In this document: positions 22,284 through 36,100 of the stretch, piece after piece | Layout of the letters: each line of letters starts with the position of its first letter | Numbering within the stretch: position 1 is the first letter of the stretch | Assembly: GCA_039619475.1 (NCBI GenBank) | Contig: CM077115.1 | Coordinates: 553,062,826-553,126,825, forward strand | Origin: Icerya purchasi | Lineage: Eukaryota; Arthropoda; Insecta; Hemiptera; Monophlebidae | Length of the DNA stretch: 64,000 bases | Reading direction: 5' to 3' | Notes under the pieces: generated by a model | Databases searched by the model: none | Seen by the model: only the letters and a program-made list of their open reading frames with translations | Told to the model about the DNA's origin: nothing | Program-made: the position numbers and the translations under genes

Positions 22284-22285
22284 CT

Positions 22286-23359
22286 AGAATCGAAATGCTA
22301 CTTTCTGTTAGGATTGTTGTTGTAGTTTAAGCAGCAATACGCTGCAATGATTGACGCAGGTTGTATTTTTACATGTTAAAAGTAATCATACGTACTAGCC
22401 GAAAGCGATTCAAGAGATTCACACGCCAAGGACGTGTAAAATTTACTAATGTCAATTACAAACACCTTTTTTTTTTTTTTTTTTTTCAATTTGCCAACTC
22501 GCTAGTATTGCTTAAATTCGTTCATGTTTTAGCTGAAATTATAACTGAAATGTTATAATCTTTGGCCGAAAACGAAATTTCAGTAGAATTCGATTAAAAT
22601 CTAAAGTGATATCCGAAGAATTTTTGTTCAGAAACTAAACTTGTATTTCAAAATTTCGTAAAAATACTGACTGAAAAAATTGTTTCAAGGTGAAACTTAT
22701 AACCAACCAGCAGGTATGTTCTCACGCCCCTGATATTATTGCGAAAATGTTAAAATTTGCATATTATTTATTAAAAAATTATCACTTTTTTTTTTCTTTT
22801 TTTTTTTTGTTCAAAAAGTTCTGGAGCAATGTTTGAAAATACGGAATGATTATTAATTGTTCAGATTCGTTTCGTTGTAATGTTACAACTACGCAGAGTC
22901 AAATTCATTTTTGTGGATTTTTTTTTCTTCTTCTTCTTCTTCTTCTTAGAATGTTATACTATAAGTTTGGGAAAACAGAGATAGTAATCGAACAGGTTAT
23001 GAATTCTTCATTCCCTCAAGATATGTAATTGAGTTTCAAAAACACGATATTTCACGAACTACCGCCTTTGTGAAATTTTTTATAGATTGTTAAAAAAAAC
23101 AAAAAAATCTATAAGATGAAGGAGACTGTCGGATTTAAAACTGTCGAAGAGCGTTAATAATTTTCAAGTATCTGGTTTATATTTATAAATGCTTTCTACG
23201 TACTTGGGCGAGTTTACTTATGACTCTCATTTATGACTCTATACAAAAAATTCTTCTTATTTTACATAACACATCTCTAGGAAATGGTTCAGAATAAAAT
23301 GTTTACATTTTCACAATAGAGTCATTAAATTTTGATACGGCAAAAGAAATAAGAAAAGA
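22286..23359. other. Intergenic, 5' flank of right DHDH
   Basis: Contains T-runs at 22469-22486 and 22787-22809 and a (CTT)n microsatellite at 22926-22948. It presumably includes the promoter and 5' UTR of the gene starting at 23360, but no clear TATA box is visible. Confidence 0.4.
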
Positions 23360-23561
23360 ATGGCAACTCGCTGGGGCATCATAGCTACCGGTAACATATC
23401 CAACGATTTCACGGCCAACTTAAAAATCCTGCCAAGCGAAGAGCACCAAGTGGTTGCTGTAGCCGGCAGTAGTAAGGCAAAAGCAGAAAAATTCGCCGCC
23501 ACATTCGGCATTCCAAGAGCCTATGGATCGTATGAGGAACTAGCTGTTGACAAAGACGTTG
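23360..23561 (+). CDS. Right DHDH paralogue, exon 1
   Basis: 202 nt. ATG at 23360 gives M-A-T-R-W-G-I-I-A-T-G-N-I-S, the nucleotide-binding turn, then H-Q-V-V-A-V-A and Y-G-S-Y-E-E-L. Ends phase 1 at G|GTAAAG. Same length as exon 1 of the left paralogue. Confidence 0.93.
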
Positions 23562-24127
23562 GTAAAGTAATATTATAGTATACCGTTTTACTGTGTTCCG
23601 CTCGAATAAAATGAAATATAAGCTTGATCGTAGAATCTTTTTTCATACTGTTTGTTAAATATATTTAAAAATATAATAAATTAATAATAACAAATATAAT
23701 AAACAATTATATAACAAACGAATAAGATAAATTTTCTTACTTGGTAACCTTTTTTTCGGGCATTATCAGCTAAAACAATATGTGAACAGATACAAATTCT
23801 AAATCACACTGAAGTCAACAAGGGAATACAGTGGTTTATACATATATATATATATATATATACATATATATAGGTTTAAAATAACAAATATAGATGTAAT
23901 ATGTCATAACTATTAAAAGGGTGGTACATAGACTATAATAAATAATATTTAAGAAATTTAATGAAATCCCCTATTTAATATACAATTTTAAAAAATATGT
24001 TATATATTTTTATATTTATTTAAATTTGATCATTACATTTCTTAAATATTATTTATTATAGTCTATGTACTTTACACAGTCTTTTAATAGTTATGACATA
24101 TTAAATCTATATTTGTTATTTTAAACC

Positions 24128-24158
<31 letters not shown>

Positions 24159-27100
24159 AAACCACTGTATTCCCTTGTTGACTTCAGTGTGATTTAGAAT
24201 TTGTATCTGTACACATATTGGTTTAGCTGATAATGCCCGAAAAAAGGTTACTAAGTAAGAAAATTTATCTTATTCGTTTGTTATATAATTGTTTATTATA
24301 TTTGTTATTATATTAACTTATTATTTTTATAAACTAATCTAATCGTAGAATATAATTAATTGAAAAAAAACTCAATTCATCGACTGGTTCTGGATAAAAA
24401 CATAATTATTCATCGCAAACTTGAAATCAAAAATGAAAACAATTTTTTATAATTATCATTTTAAACCAGCCCAACTGTATCGATATATTTAATATCTCGA
24501 AAAACAAAAAGAATAAATAAAAAGATAATGGATAAACATAAGAAAACGAACGAAAGATGTGCTGTATGTTGCAAGAAAGTAATGATTATTTTCTTTTCCT
24601 ATATAGAAAATGTAACAGTTAGAAACGCGTACGTGTATTTTAATTGACTAAACGTCGTCTACTTCATGAGCGCTCTTTGAGTTATATTTTCCCATATTCC
24701 CACTCATCCCTGCGGATCATCCTTCGCATATGTTCCCTCATCTACATCTTTTCTCGATTTTACCCACGTCATCTCTAGCCATATGAATGTAGAGGGTAAT
24801 GAATTGGCGAGTTCTTTGACTTGTATTTCTGCATCTCCCATCTCCATTTCTTTCAAAAAAAATTCCAATTTTCAACTTGCTTTCCCCGTGCCAAAAATTC
24901 CCTCCTGGACTCTGGTTAGCTTCCGTCTCCAACAAATTTTTCTTATACCTATCCATTCGAATTTCCCTACCCCTCCCCGTTTTAACGATTTTCCTTCATT
25001 ACACCGCTCCGCTGCTGTCTTATTATCTGTTTACACCTTAATCGTGTTTATGCACAACGCCCTTTTTACGTTTTCTGTTTTTCATTTTATACTTTTTCCA
25101 AACTGTGCTATCTTTCGTCCTAATTACGAAGCTATCTGCGACTCCAACATTATTTTCTCCGAATGTCCGTTTCTTTCGACTGAGCGCGCTATTCTGTATT
25201 CTAATTTGTTGTCCCTTGAACTCTCAAATCCTTACAGCGCCTCTTACATTCTATCCCTTCCCTCCGTGTCCATTATCCCGGTTCTTAATTCCTTTGTTCT
25301 GTTTATTTCTGACCGGATTCGTATCTAACTGACTCTTCCCCTTCTAATAATTTCTAGGTAGCGACCCTGCGTCAACACGTTCACAAATATAAAAGATTAA
25401 TTCTGTTTGCTCGAAAAAAAAAACTGCAAAAGCTTTTCAGTAGTCTACGCTGTTTTCGGCGTGTAGTATTTTATTTATTATTTTCTTTTATGCGAATCGA
25501 AGTTCCCTCTAGCAGACTCAGTTTTATCAAGCAATAACTTCCCAATTTTCGGGACTCAGCCAAATGTAATTAATTTTTAATTTGCACAGGATCATCTCCT
25601 GACGCTTGTTATTCTAATAAGAAGTCCTCCGGCACTTTCATTTTTGCTTGCATAACTACAAAACTTCTGAGATCGTTGCCGGCTTTTCGTATTACAATTT
25701 TAATATTCTCAGAAGATGATGTATGAAGTTGTATTTTGTCCTCTGGTAAGAAAATGAAACATAAGCGAATACATCGTAAAAAAAAAAAAAATAGGACAGA
25801 AGGAGGAGAAGAGGAAGAGAAAAAGTGACAAATAAGATAACGAGTGAAAGTTGCAAAGTATTTTACAGAAAGACATTTGACCGTTTAGAAGAAAAACAAA
25901 TAAACAGAAAAAAGAAAACAAAAATCACAAATAATGTGAGTGCATAATAAGAGAACGCAAAATAGGTGGATGGTCGCAAAAGAATTCAATGCTCAAGCCA
26001 TATAAGGTGTAGAGAAAAGTAATTTACAGGTAATTTAATGTTGACAGTGGGATTTTTCCTTTTTCCTTTTTTTTTTTTTTTTGCCCATCAGCTGTAAACC
26101 TTACTCAGCGCCAGTGTAATTTTTGCAAGTTTCAGTGTACGACATTGGGATTTGAACTGGGTTCTACCCGAACGAAACTGCACTACCTAACCAACTATAC
26201 CACGATAGCTAACTTAGGAGTGATGTAATATGAGATAAAAGAAATTTTAAGAAATGAATAAGAAGAGACTTAATTAGAAAAAAATGTTGAAAGAGAAAAT
26301 ATAACGAAGAGAGGGATCTGTGCATGTGCTGGTAAAAATGTGATAATATATCTAACAACCGAGTTATCGACCATGTATTATTCGGTTCACACATTGAAAC
26401 GAATTCAGATTTTTTGTATTGCGATATCAATTGATACGGATTCACCTATGTCCTGTTCGGTATTTCTTCAGGTGTTTTACTTAATCTCCTATGGTCCCTG
26501 TTTGAATGCCAATTGAAACGATGACTGGCTCCGGGGGCCTAACTAATAAACCGTTTCTTCCCGCTTCAACTAATACAAAGACGATTATTGTTACAGGTCC
26601 GGTTTGAAGAATAAATAGTCGGGGTTACGATTAGCAGACACCCGGGCTTGTATTTTTAAGTTAAATCAAACGTTAGAATCGTAAAAACGGGCTAAAATTT
26701 ATTTTTTATTTATTTATTCCTTTCTTATGTGTCTGTGAATTTTTTATTACGATGAGAAAGTTTCTTTAACAACAAGCAAAAGTATATATACATATATTTG
26801 CGTGTGTGCGCGCGTGAATTATTATTATACCGAGATGTACATATATGAGTTTGTTTATCGCGTTCGTGAGTGTGTTAATTCTTTGCTATTGTTATTGTTC
26901 TTGTGCATATTCCGGGTCGTCTGATAATACTCGCGTATCGGTAATTATTGTTTACGCGTCGCAGCTTACCTCATTATTCGACCGAACAGAAATGTACAGT
27001 CGGTTGCTGATAACGCAGGTGAGATCTTTCTTTTACGGTGACAAGTGACAGTGATGCTTGGCGCACGCCTATGCAGCGAGGGCAAAACGATTTACTGATA

Positions 27101-30100
27101 ATAAACTTGCTACTACCAGTAGCTCCAGGCTGAAGCCTAAAAGAAATATCTGTAAATTTACAGAACCATGATAACGAAGATGGTGACAGTGACACAATAT
27201 CAGCGTAAGAAACCATTATAAGCAACGAAATCAGTCTAATTGACCTTAATAATGTCACTCGGCAGCGAAACAAAGAGATATTAAATCTCCATCAATCGCG
27301 GCTACAAATACAGATTCAAGAAATTTCTTCTGGAAATAAGTGGTGTACGCTATCCGGTGTTACTATTAAGAACCTGATGAGTGTTACCCCGTTGTATTAT
27401 TAAAACTTCAAAAGAAATTAAATATCTTTTTCATACATAACTCCTTACTAGAGGATAAACTATCTAGGAAATTAAAAACTTACACCACTATACAGATGTA
27501 ACTGATACCAAAAAGGAATCGAAATGAAAAAGATCAGTAATATTCTATGTTATCAAAAACTAATCAACTTCTCCCTATGCTCTTTCCAATCTTAAAATCG
27601 TCTAAAAAAAAGAGTTGAAATATTTGAGATCGATCAAACACATCTTAAATGCAATGGTAGTAGAAAATAAGTCGAGTTTTTGTGGCTTCTAAAATTCATT
27701 ATATTATTATTTCTTCCGCTACAAACTACGTCTGAAAAATATTATCAGCCAACGTTTCGAATAGTAATAAATGAACTGTATTTGTTCAGGCCAATAATAA
27801 AAAAAAAAAAAAAAAAAAAAATACTCTATTCATCATTAGAACCGAAGCTGCAGGATTGTAATTGACCGTACGATTTAATGATAAACGGTGGGAAAACCCA
27901 ATCAGATGTTCGGTATTTATACTTACAGTTTAGGTTTTTTTCCATGCTGCCTCTCTCTATATGTTTTCACTACGATGATGAATATAAAGTATTACTATTC
28001 GAAACATTAGCCGATAATGTCTGATAGTATCTAAAAAAATAATACTACAGCAGTAGTTGAAGAACCCAACAAAAAAATTTGCGACTCAAACAATACAAAA
28101 GATACCAATTATTCAGTCATACAGTAAATTACTGTAATTTTCCATTGCGTCAAGTTGCATGATACTGAACTAGATAGTAAAAGCCCAACTGAACCCGCAA
28201 AATACGCCTTATGCGACCGTAAGTCATCGGCTAACCTTGCATTTTCTTTTTCGAAAGGGGTAAAATTAAGAAAATAAAAAGACATACTAGTGACACACGT
28301 CTTAAATCTCTCGACTTAATGGCTGTAGTTTTTCCTCCTTCAGTTCAGCACAATCGTTAATATTGGTTTGTTTCTTTAGTCCGTACCGGAGATTCTAAAT
28401 TAACGTAAACCGAAAGTGTTTGCGAAATATCTAATCGTGTGCCAAAAATCATGTTGGGCTGAAGATTGTTTTAAATGATTTTCCGTTACTTAGCAAAGCA
28501 TTTTTTTTTTTTCTGATGCAGAATTTGTTTCTAACAACTTTTAGTCGTTCGCATTGCGTGTGTGAAAATTAATGGAGTCCGAGTGAAGACTAATAAATTA
28601 CGAATTAACTCAAGAACAGTAAGAACGCAATATTTCGCTGAAACATTCGACAAAAAATTATGTAATGTTACTTTTTTTTTATCAAAAAATTCGCGCGTAT
28701 TGGGCTTTTTATTGGACTGCGTAACCGTAAACCGGAAATATTGCAAAGGTCGTCGTTTGTTTTTAAATGTTTACAAGTATATGGGTATATTGTAAATATT
28801 AATTAAGAAAATGTATAAATAAAAAAAGATGAGAATGTTACTGTTTTGTTTTATTTGTCAATTATTACATCCCCTTACAGAACAACTCTATTAATTACGA
28901 TCTTATCGAGAGTTCTTATTTGATAAACAGTGCTAGGATTATTATTGCAATCATCGGGGTAAGACACTAAATTTTGTTTTCACCATTTTGAGAAGACTCT
29001 TCTTGTTTTTCATCATTTATAAGGTAAAAATTGCTTTTTGCAGAGGTGGTTTATATCGGAGCAGTACATTTTTTACATTTCCCGATTGCGAAAAACCTGA
29101 TGGAAAAGGGCAAACACGTACTTTGCGAACTTCCTTTGGGTGTGAATGCGGATGAAGCGGAACAGCTGTTTCAGGTAAAATCATCTGATGACGCTATTAT
29201 TAATGCTACTGATGATGCAGTGGCGAGCCAAAGGGCTTTCCAAACTCGTCGGTGGAGTGTGACAAAAATTCACAGACGATTATTTTGTGATTTTTTAACT
29301 CCTTCTTCGTGCAAGCGAGCACACCCACGGACATGTACCATATGTATTTTCGGATGTGTACATGAAATTCTCAATTTATTTGTATTTACTGAGTGCGAGG
29401 GTACATTGGTACTTTTGGAGGAGCGAACGCCCCTATATGCATCAACTGCTGTTTTGCGCGGAACTATTTTTAACAAAGAACATAAGTACGTCTACGGAAT
29501 GATGCCGGAAGACGTTTTAAAAATTGGAAGGGGAAAAATACATTTTTCTCGCTTAATTAGGCTAATAGTTGCGCCCCCCATTATAAATATTAAATTTAAC
29601 ACATTTCCAAAACCCAAGTTTTTTCTAATATTTTACACCAAACACATAACTTTGGCTTTTATTAATTTTATTTTATCATATGTTTTATTTATTTTTTTTT
29701 TTTTTTTTTTTGGCCTGGCTGTAAATACCATTTGGCCACTAACTACTCATTATTAATTAAATCATTCTATTTCTTATTAAATCAATTTATTTTTTCGTTT
29801 TTATAAATCAGTCTATTTCTCACTTTTTAAATTAGTCTATTTTCTCTTTGGCCGTCTCCGGGAATCGAACTCTTGACCATTATCTCAGCAACCAAGAGTT
29901 TACGCCATTAGGCTATCGCGACGAAAATGTTTTATTTCATTTCGTATAGATTCGTAATAAACATTTATTAATTGATAAGAATAAATTTCTTAATTTTTAA
30001 TTACTCCTTCCATATTTTTTTGATGTATCGTTGTTGTTTTAGGAGGTGGGGGGGGGGTCTTTTTAATTTGTTTTGCAATTTCACCTTTTAATTAGCCTGA

Positions 30101-33100
30101 TATCTTTTTTAATCATTTGCAAATCTTAACCGTATTAAGCCTGTTGTTTTCTTACCGTCCAATCCGATATTTTTCCTAATCAACTCCTTCATATTATCAC
30201 TGTGCTACGTTTACAATACAAACGTGTATGCACTTATTGGAAGGGGAACTAATTTTTCTGCTCAGTCAGTGTGCAAAAAAAATTCATTGCGGCTAATTTA
30301 AACGTGTTAATCTTTTACTATAATCTAGTGTAAAAATTATTGAATTACCGAAAATGACGAACTCTCTCTGTGTCATATGAGCGTGTGTTTAACAGACGAT
30401 GCGATGTTTAAAATTTAGCTATCGGTTTTCCGCACATTACAAAAGACAAAAAAAGCATCCCAGCTGACAAGGTGGAGGGTTGATTTTAATAACTTTTTAT
30501 TTAATAAAAGTTTTCAAAGAGTAACTACAGGCAGGATCGAATGGGAGAGGTTACAGGAAACCTTTACTCACCACGGGTGGTCGAGGAAATTTAATATTTA
30601 GTTGTTTCTTTTTTTTAATATTAATCATTTTGTTTTGCAGTTTCAGAATTTCCTTAATAAAGGTTTATTCGTTCGTTTATTATTTTTATTTATGCTAGCA
30701 GATGATGAGACGTGAGAATTGCAATTCTTCCGTTTCTTCTGCAAAAGTATTCGGATAATGAAAAGGAGAGGGCTCTTCTCTGCTAAATTTTTTGCATATT
30801 CATTAACTCTTTGATATCGTAAGTTTTCAGGATTTTTCATATTATTTTATCGTTCACCTGCGATATAGTCTGCTAAATAGGAGTAATAGGTTTTCACACA
30901 AAAAAATCCCAGACACGAATAAATTATTAACCGTTACAGCAAAAGTTACAACTACTGTTACTGTTACAATTTCCGTTATTTTGTTTCGAGTACAATTTGC
31001 GTGCCAGGTACAGTTCAGTGTCTCAGGTCTCATCCAGATGTAAATTAATAGTTGAAATATCAGAGATTACATCACGTTAACTTGCATTACATTTTATTAT
31101 ATACTCTTTTTCTGTTAGTACCAAGATTTGCTGATCATAAAATTTAAATTACATAAGTATCACATACACACGGGCCACTCTCATTCGACTCGTGATTATT
31201 TATTATCAAAAACGAGTATCGACTAGGGTCTTTAATGTTACACCTACAATGTCCTGAATCCTTCAAAACTGTTGATTTGTATAGTGTATGTTATTATTAA
31301 ATTATCCCACATTCACTCTTAAAAATGTTCAGTGCTGCTCCTAAAAATTTCCTATTAATTTTCCTCTCTTGTACAAAACTTTTTCAATTACTTTAAAAGT
31401 TAAGATATTATTTTTAAAAAAATCCTTATTCTTCTGGCCATAACTAACAGGTTTTACGAGATACGTAATTGTAACAGAAGCAGATGTAACAAGTACATAA
31501 AAATAGCTAGAATAAACCGTTCACTGTGTTGCTGTTTATCCTATAGTCTGATGTAAGAAATTTTTCAACCATGTAATGTACAAAAATTAATTTCAGATGT
31601 AAGTTTTAATTTGAAGTTCACGCAAAAACCGGTATACAAAACTCTCCTTAGTCGTCAGTGTCTCGAACAAAAAAAAAAAAAAAAAATTATTATTAAATAG
31701 AGGGTTACAGGTGGATTTAACGATTATTAATATACTTCGATTACTAGTAATACTGTTATCGATTAATTTCTTAAAATTACTATCTAGATAGCGAAAAAAA
31801 ACAAAGTGTTCCTAATGGAAGCACTTTACATGGCGTTTCTTCCAATGTATGTGAAATTGCGCGAAGAACTGAAGAATGGTACCATTGGAAAAGTACAACA
31901 AGTTATAGTAACAAGTAGCTACAAAATCGGAGAACTGGACGCCTGGTAACGTTTAAGAAATACTTTTTCTTCTTCTTTTGCAAAGTGCCATACTCGGTTT
32001 CCGAGTGCAGGCGACTACCGATTTGTACGTTCTAGTTGTATAAATGTAATGTTCGTGGAAATTATTATATTCAAAACGTGAGTGCCGACGCGAGACTTCA
32101 CTTCATGAATAAATGTTTGATTTATCGATATACCGATCCTAAGTATGTCCGTCTATACACCAACTGGCGAGCACATGACGGTATAAATACTACAAAAGTA
32201 ATCAGGAAGTGCAAGTAATTAATTAATACTTGGTAAATGATGAAAATCTGATAATCAGATAGATATTTTGATTTTTAGATGTTTTTGACCGCTATCAGTG
32301 CAAGTGTTTTTCGCAGGAAGAACAGTATAGAATAGGAACAAAACAAAAACAAACAATTCTCATTTCGTTATCACAACGAAAAAGATAATATATTGATATG
32401 AAGAAAGGCAGTAAAGGGAGATAAAAGAAAACGCATTAAAGTGACTATTAATTGAACTTAATGTATTCTCTTGAAATGAGTTTTTCTTCAAAAGTATACC
32501 CGGGATTACTAAAATATATACGGCACATTTAAAAATAATAGGTAGGCCATTTCTTTCGAGGCACGTTTTTGGTCCCATTTTCGGTTTCAACCCGAATAAA
32601 GTAGATGATGTTTTAACTTGCGAACTGGCACAATGCTAATTGTGTGCCTTACTAAACCAACGCTCAACTCTACCGGAGTGGATACGACAAATACCCTAAT
32701 TTAATTTAAATCTGCAATTACTTGTAAATAATTATATGAACATATGCTATGCGTTAAATTCTCTGCCAGAATTACACTTTCTTCTTGTCTTTCACCATCC
32801 TCACTCAACTACCCTTTCTTAATAACCATATGCGCGCTAATTTATGTATGGTAGCGGACACACGTGGGACTTCATTTGTATTGCGATAAATCAAACAATC
32901 ACAATATCAACTTCAAGAGCAGTCCCGCGTCGACACTCGCGTTTTGAATAAAACAATTGCTTAAACCACTGCGCCTACGTCTGTACAGCTGGAATGTACA
33001 AAAGTAGGTAATCGGCGACGCTCGGAAACTAAGTATAGCACTATGATGACGATTATCCCAACTGTATTCTCTTTTTTTCTTTCCATCGTTGTGCTCTCTT

Positions 33101-36100
33101 ACAAGCAGCGGCGAATCCTCCGGTACTCCTTACCAAAGCGAATTCGAAAAAAAAAAAAAATCTGCCAATATTTCTCTAGCAACCAAGATTAGCTTGGCTA
33201 AAAAGAGACAGTTTTTAGCTTGCCAATAGAAATCCGGGAAGTCGGTATTTGAGCGTACAAAGAAAAATGCTTAATAAAACGGCTTCGTCAGTGTCAAATA
33301 ATAGTTAAATTCCGATTCGTTGGTCTGCTCGTTTACCATATTTTTTCCGCCAGGCACTTTGAGTCCTTCTCTGGCATTAGCGAGTCACTACTAAGGGCGT
33401 ATTAAGAAGTGTATATACGATAACAGCTAAACCGGCCGATCATCGGATATCGGACACTACTTCCATCATTGTGAGCAAGCTATACACGCATTATAGATTG
33501 CATATTTTTTTAATCTTTGCAATAGCACTCTATGCACGGCTAGACCGGACCTGACACTATTACAGCGCCACCGGGTAGCGGTTAAAAGCACTACACCCAA
33601 CTGACTAAGTTTTAACACTCATGTTACACCTAACTGACTAGTCTAAGTTTTAACACTCATGTTACACCTAACTGACTAGTCTAAGTTTTCACTCATGTTA
33701 CACCTAACTGACTAGTTTAAGTTTTAACACTCATTCTACCTTTTTTTTTTTTTAACCCCCCTTGGGTTTGCTACCAAAGAGCATTAGCCCAGCAAAAAGG
33801 AATAATGGAATAGAATAGAAATTATATTTTTATTTTGTCGACAATGGAATTAGGGAACACCCCTAGAACAGGAACAATTGAGAGAATAGGTAGAGAAAGA
33901 ACGTAAGAGATGTTGAAAGGAGCAGGAAGGTCAATCTTTAAAAGATGACAATAAAGTAACTCACGCTCGCGAGATAAACCAGAACCCTCGAAGAACACGT
34001 GATTCGCATCACAAACATACTGAAAACTTTCAAGATCCAATGAAAATGGCATGATTCGAAACAGGTCCTATACGAACGAATCACCACTGCTTAACTAACT
34101 ACGTCATAGTAGTTAGCCTAATTCGTTTACATATAAAAATAATTACGTCAATTTTCAGCATCTTTTATTTTTCTGTTTCTTCTGCGATTGTATTTTACTC
34201 TCTCCCTAGTATAATACAGATACAATTTGACGTAAAACAATTTAAAACAATACATAAAACAAATTGAAATTATTTGCAAATGTTAGCAAGTTAAAATTTC
34301 CAAGCGTTAGATTTCTGGTTAGGTCTTGTCTTTTAGTGAATTTTATATAAAGCAATTTAAAGTGATTCATTATTGATAATAGATTTATTAATTTTATCTA
34401 AATTTAGATATTTCATTTAAATATATTTTATTTTTTGAAATTGCAAAGAAATCGCTTTTTAATTAGTTCTTGTTTGTGTAGTAATACGCGTGATTGAACG
34501 TTGAGTTAATTCCATTTCAACATTTTTCTATCTTAAAGAACTACTTTGGGGAAGAAATTAGGATTCGCCATTATTTACCAGCAAGCACATCTCCATCGGC
34601 CTCATTTATTTTTCCCGATTACATTAATTAAATTATGCAGAGTGCGTAAAACTGGAATAAAATTTTACGTAATGATTATTAAGTATCAACACCATTTCTG
34701 TTTTTACTCACAACTTACCTGCGGTGATTTTCAGGTATCATCCGCTAAATATTATCATTTGTGTTAATGAGAAACGTGGGTTACTAGATTTATCTCTAAG
34801 TCGCTATAAAAAATCCATTAACTGGTATCAGAAATTCTGCGCAAAATATACCGTTCTACTGCAATAAAATGGAGATTTGATTTCTTTTAACAACAAAATA
34901 AAAAAATACATATATGCAAAACAACGAATGCAATTGCTATATGTAATTAAAACCATAGATAACCGGAGAGCCTATCCCCAAATAAACTTGCTAGATACAA
35001 ATGAAAAAGATATTAGAACAATTCAATTATGTTACGCTTTAAATGGCAGAGAATTGATAGTTTATAATTTTTTAAATATGACTGACTACATATTAAAAAA
35101 AAAAAAAAAGGAAAACATCCGATATTGCATTTGACCGATTATTAATATTAATCATCTTCATCCGTTTCATATTATCTTTGCTAACAGAACTCTTAAATAT
35201 GCGCCGTAAAAGTCTGTTATTTGTATTTCATGCCGAAGTCGTTATTTCAAAAAAATTAAAAATATTTAAAAGAAATGAATAATCTACTAAAATTATGTAA
35301 AATATGCGTTTTGCGATTGTATATATGGTTTTGTATATATATATATATATATATATTATGCTATATACGCGGAAAAACTAAATTGTTAACGAAGAACAGT
35401 ATTTTTTTTTGGGGTGAAATTTCTGACAACAGTAAATGGGCGTTGTAGAAATAGATTTGGTAACCCGTGTTTCTCACTAACACAAATGATATAATGTTTA
35501 GCGAATAATATTTGAAAATTACCGCACAGATAATTCGTTAAAAGGTCAAAGTAAAAAAGTTTGCTTGTTACCGCTTAAACGATCCACGCCCAAAAAGGTG
35601 TCACCAAAAAGATTCACACCTAAAAGATCTCGCCTAAATGAGTTGGCCCCGAGTATAGGAGTGCAGAAAAATCTCGCCGGTCTACATGTTCTACAAAAAC
35701 TCCTCATCTAAAAAGGATTTTAAATATTATTACTTTTTTTATTTTTTTACTTTCACACTTTTGCTAGGTTTTTAATTTTTTTTTCGTTTTTTTATGTTAT
35801 TTCTAAAGTATGTTTCTTTTACTTAAAGTAAAAAAGGAATTGTAATACTTGCCGATTCATTTAGTGACTGTTTCAATGATTCATTCAAATTGAATTATTT
35901 CATTATTATTTTTGTTCGTTTGTCCGATTGCAATGTCCGGATATACATATATGTTGTAAAATTGTTAATTTTAGCGAGTAACGTATTTTTTACTGAATAT
36001 TGATATAACTTGTTTTTACGCAAATACTATGTTTAATGTCTCGATATATATATATATATATATTATATATATTGTAAAATTGTTGCTTTTAGCGAATGAT

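Noticed and set aside
23830..24165. Tandem-repeat or CRISPR-like array
   Set aside because: The repetition is a (TA)n run present once in each arm of a single inverted repeat; no spacer-repeat structure.
26845..27048. 67-codon frame with signal-peptide-like start
   Set aside because: No match to any family I know, no splice context; kept only as part of the intron description.
29175..29756. Read-through of DHDH exon 2 as one 241-codon gene
   Set aside because: Similarity to DHDH stops exactly at the CAG|GTAAAA donor (29174), and exon 3 with matching phase lies at 31788.
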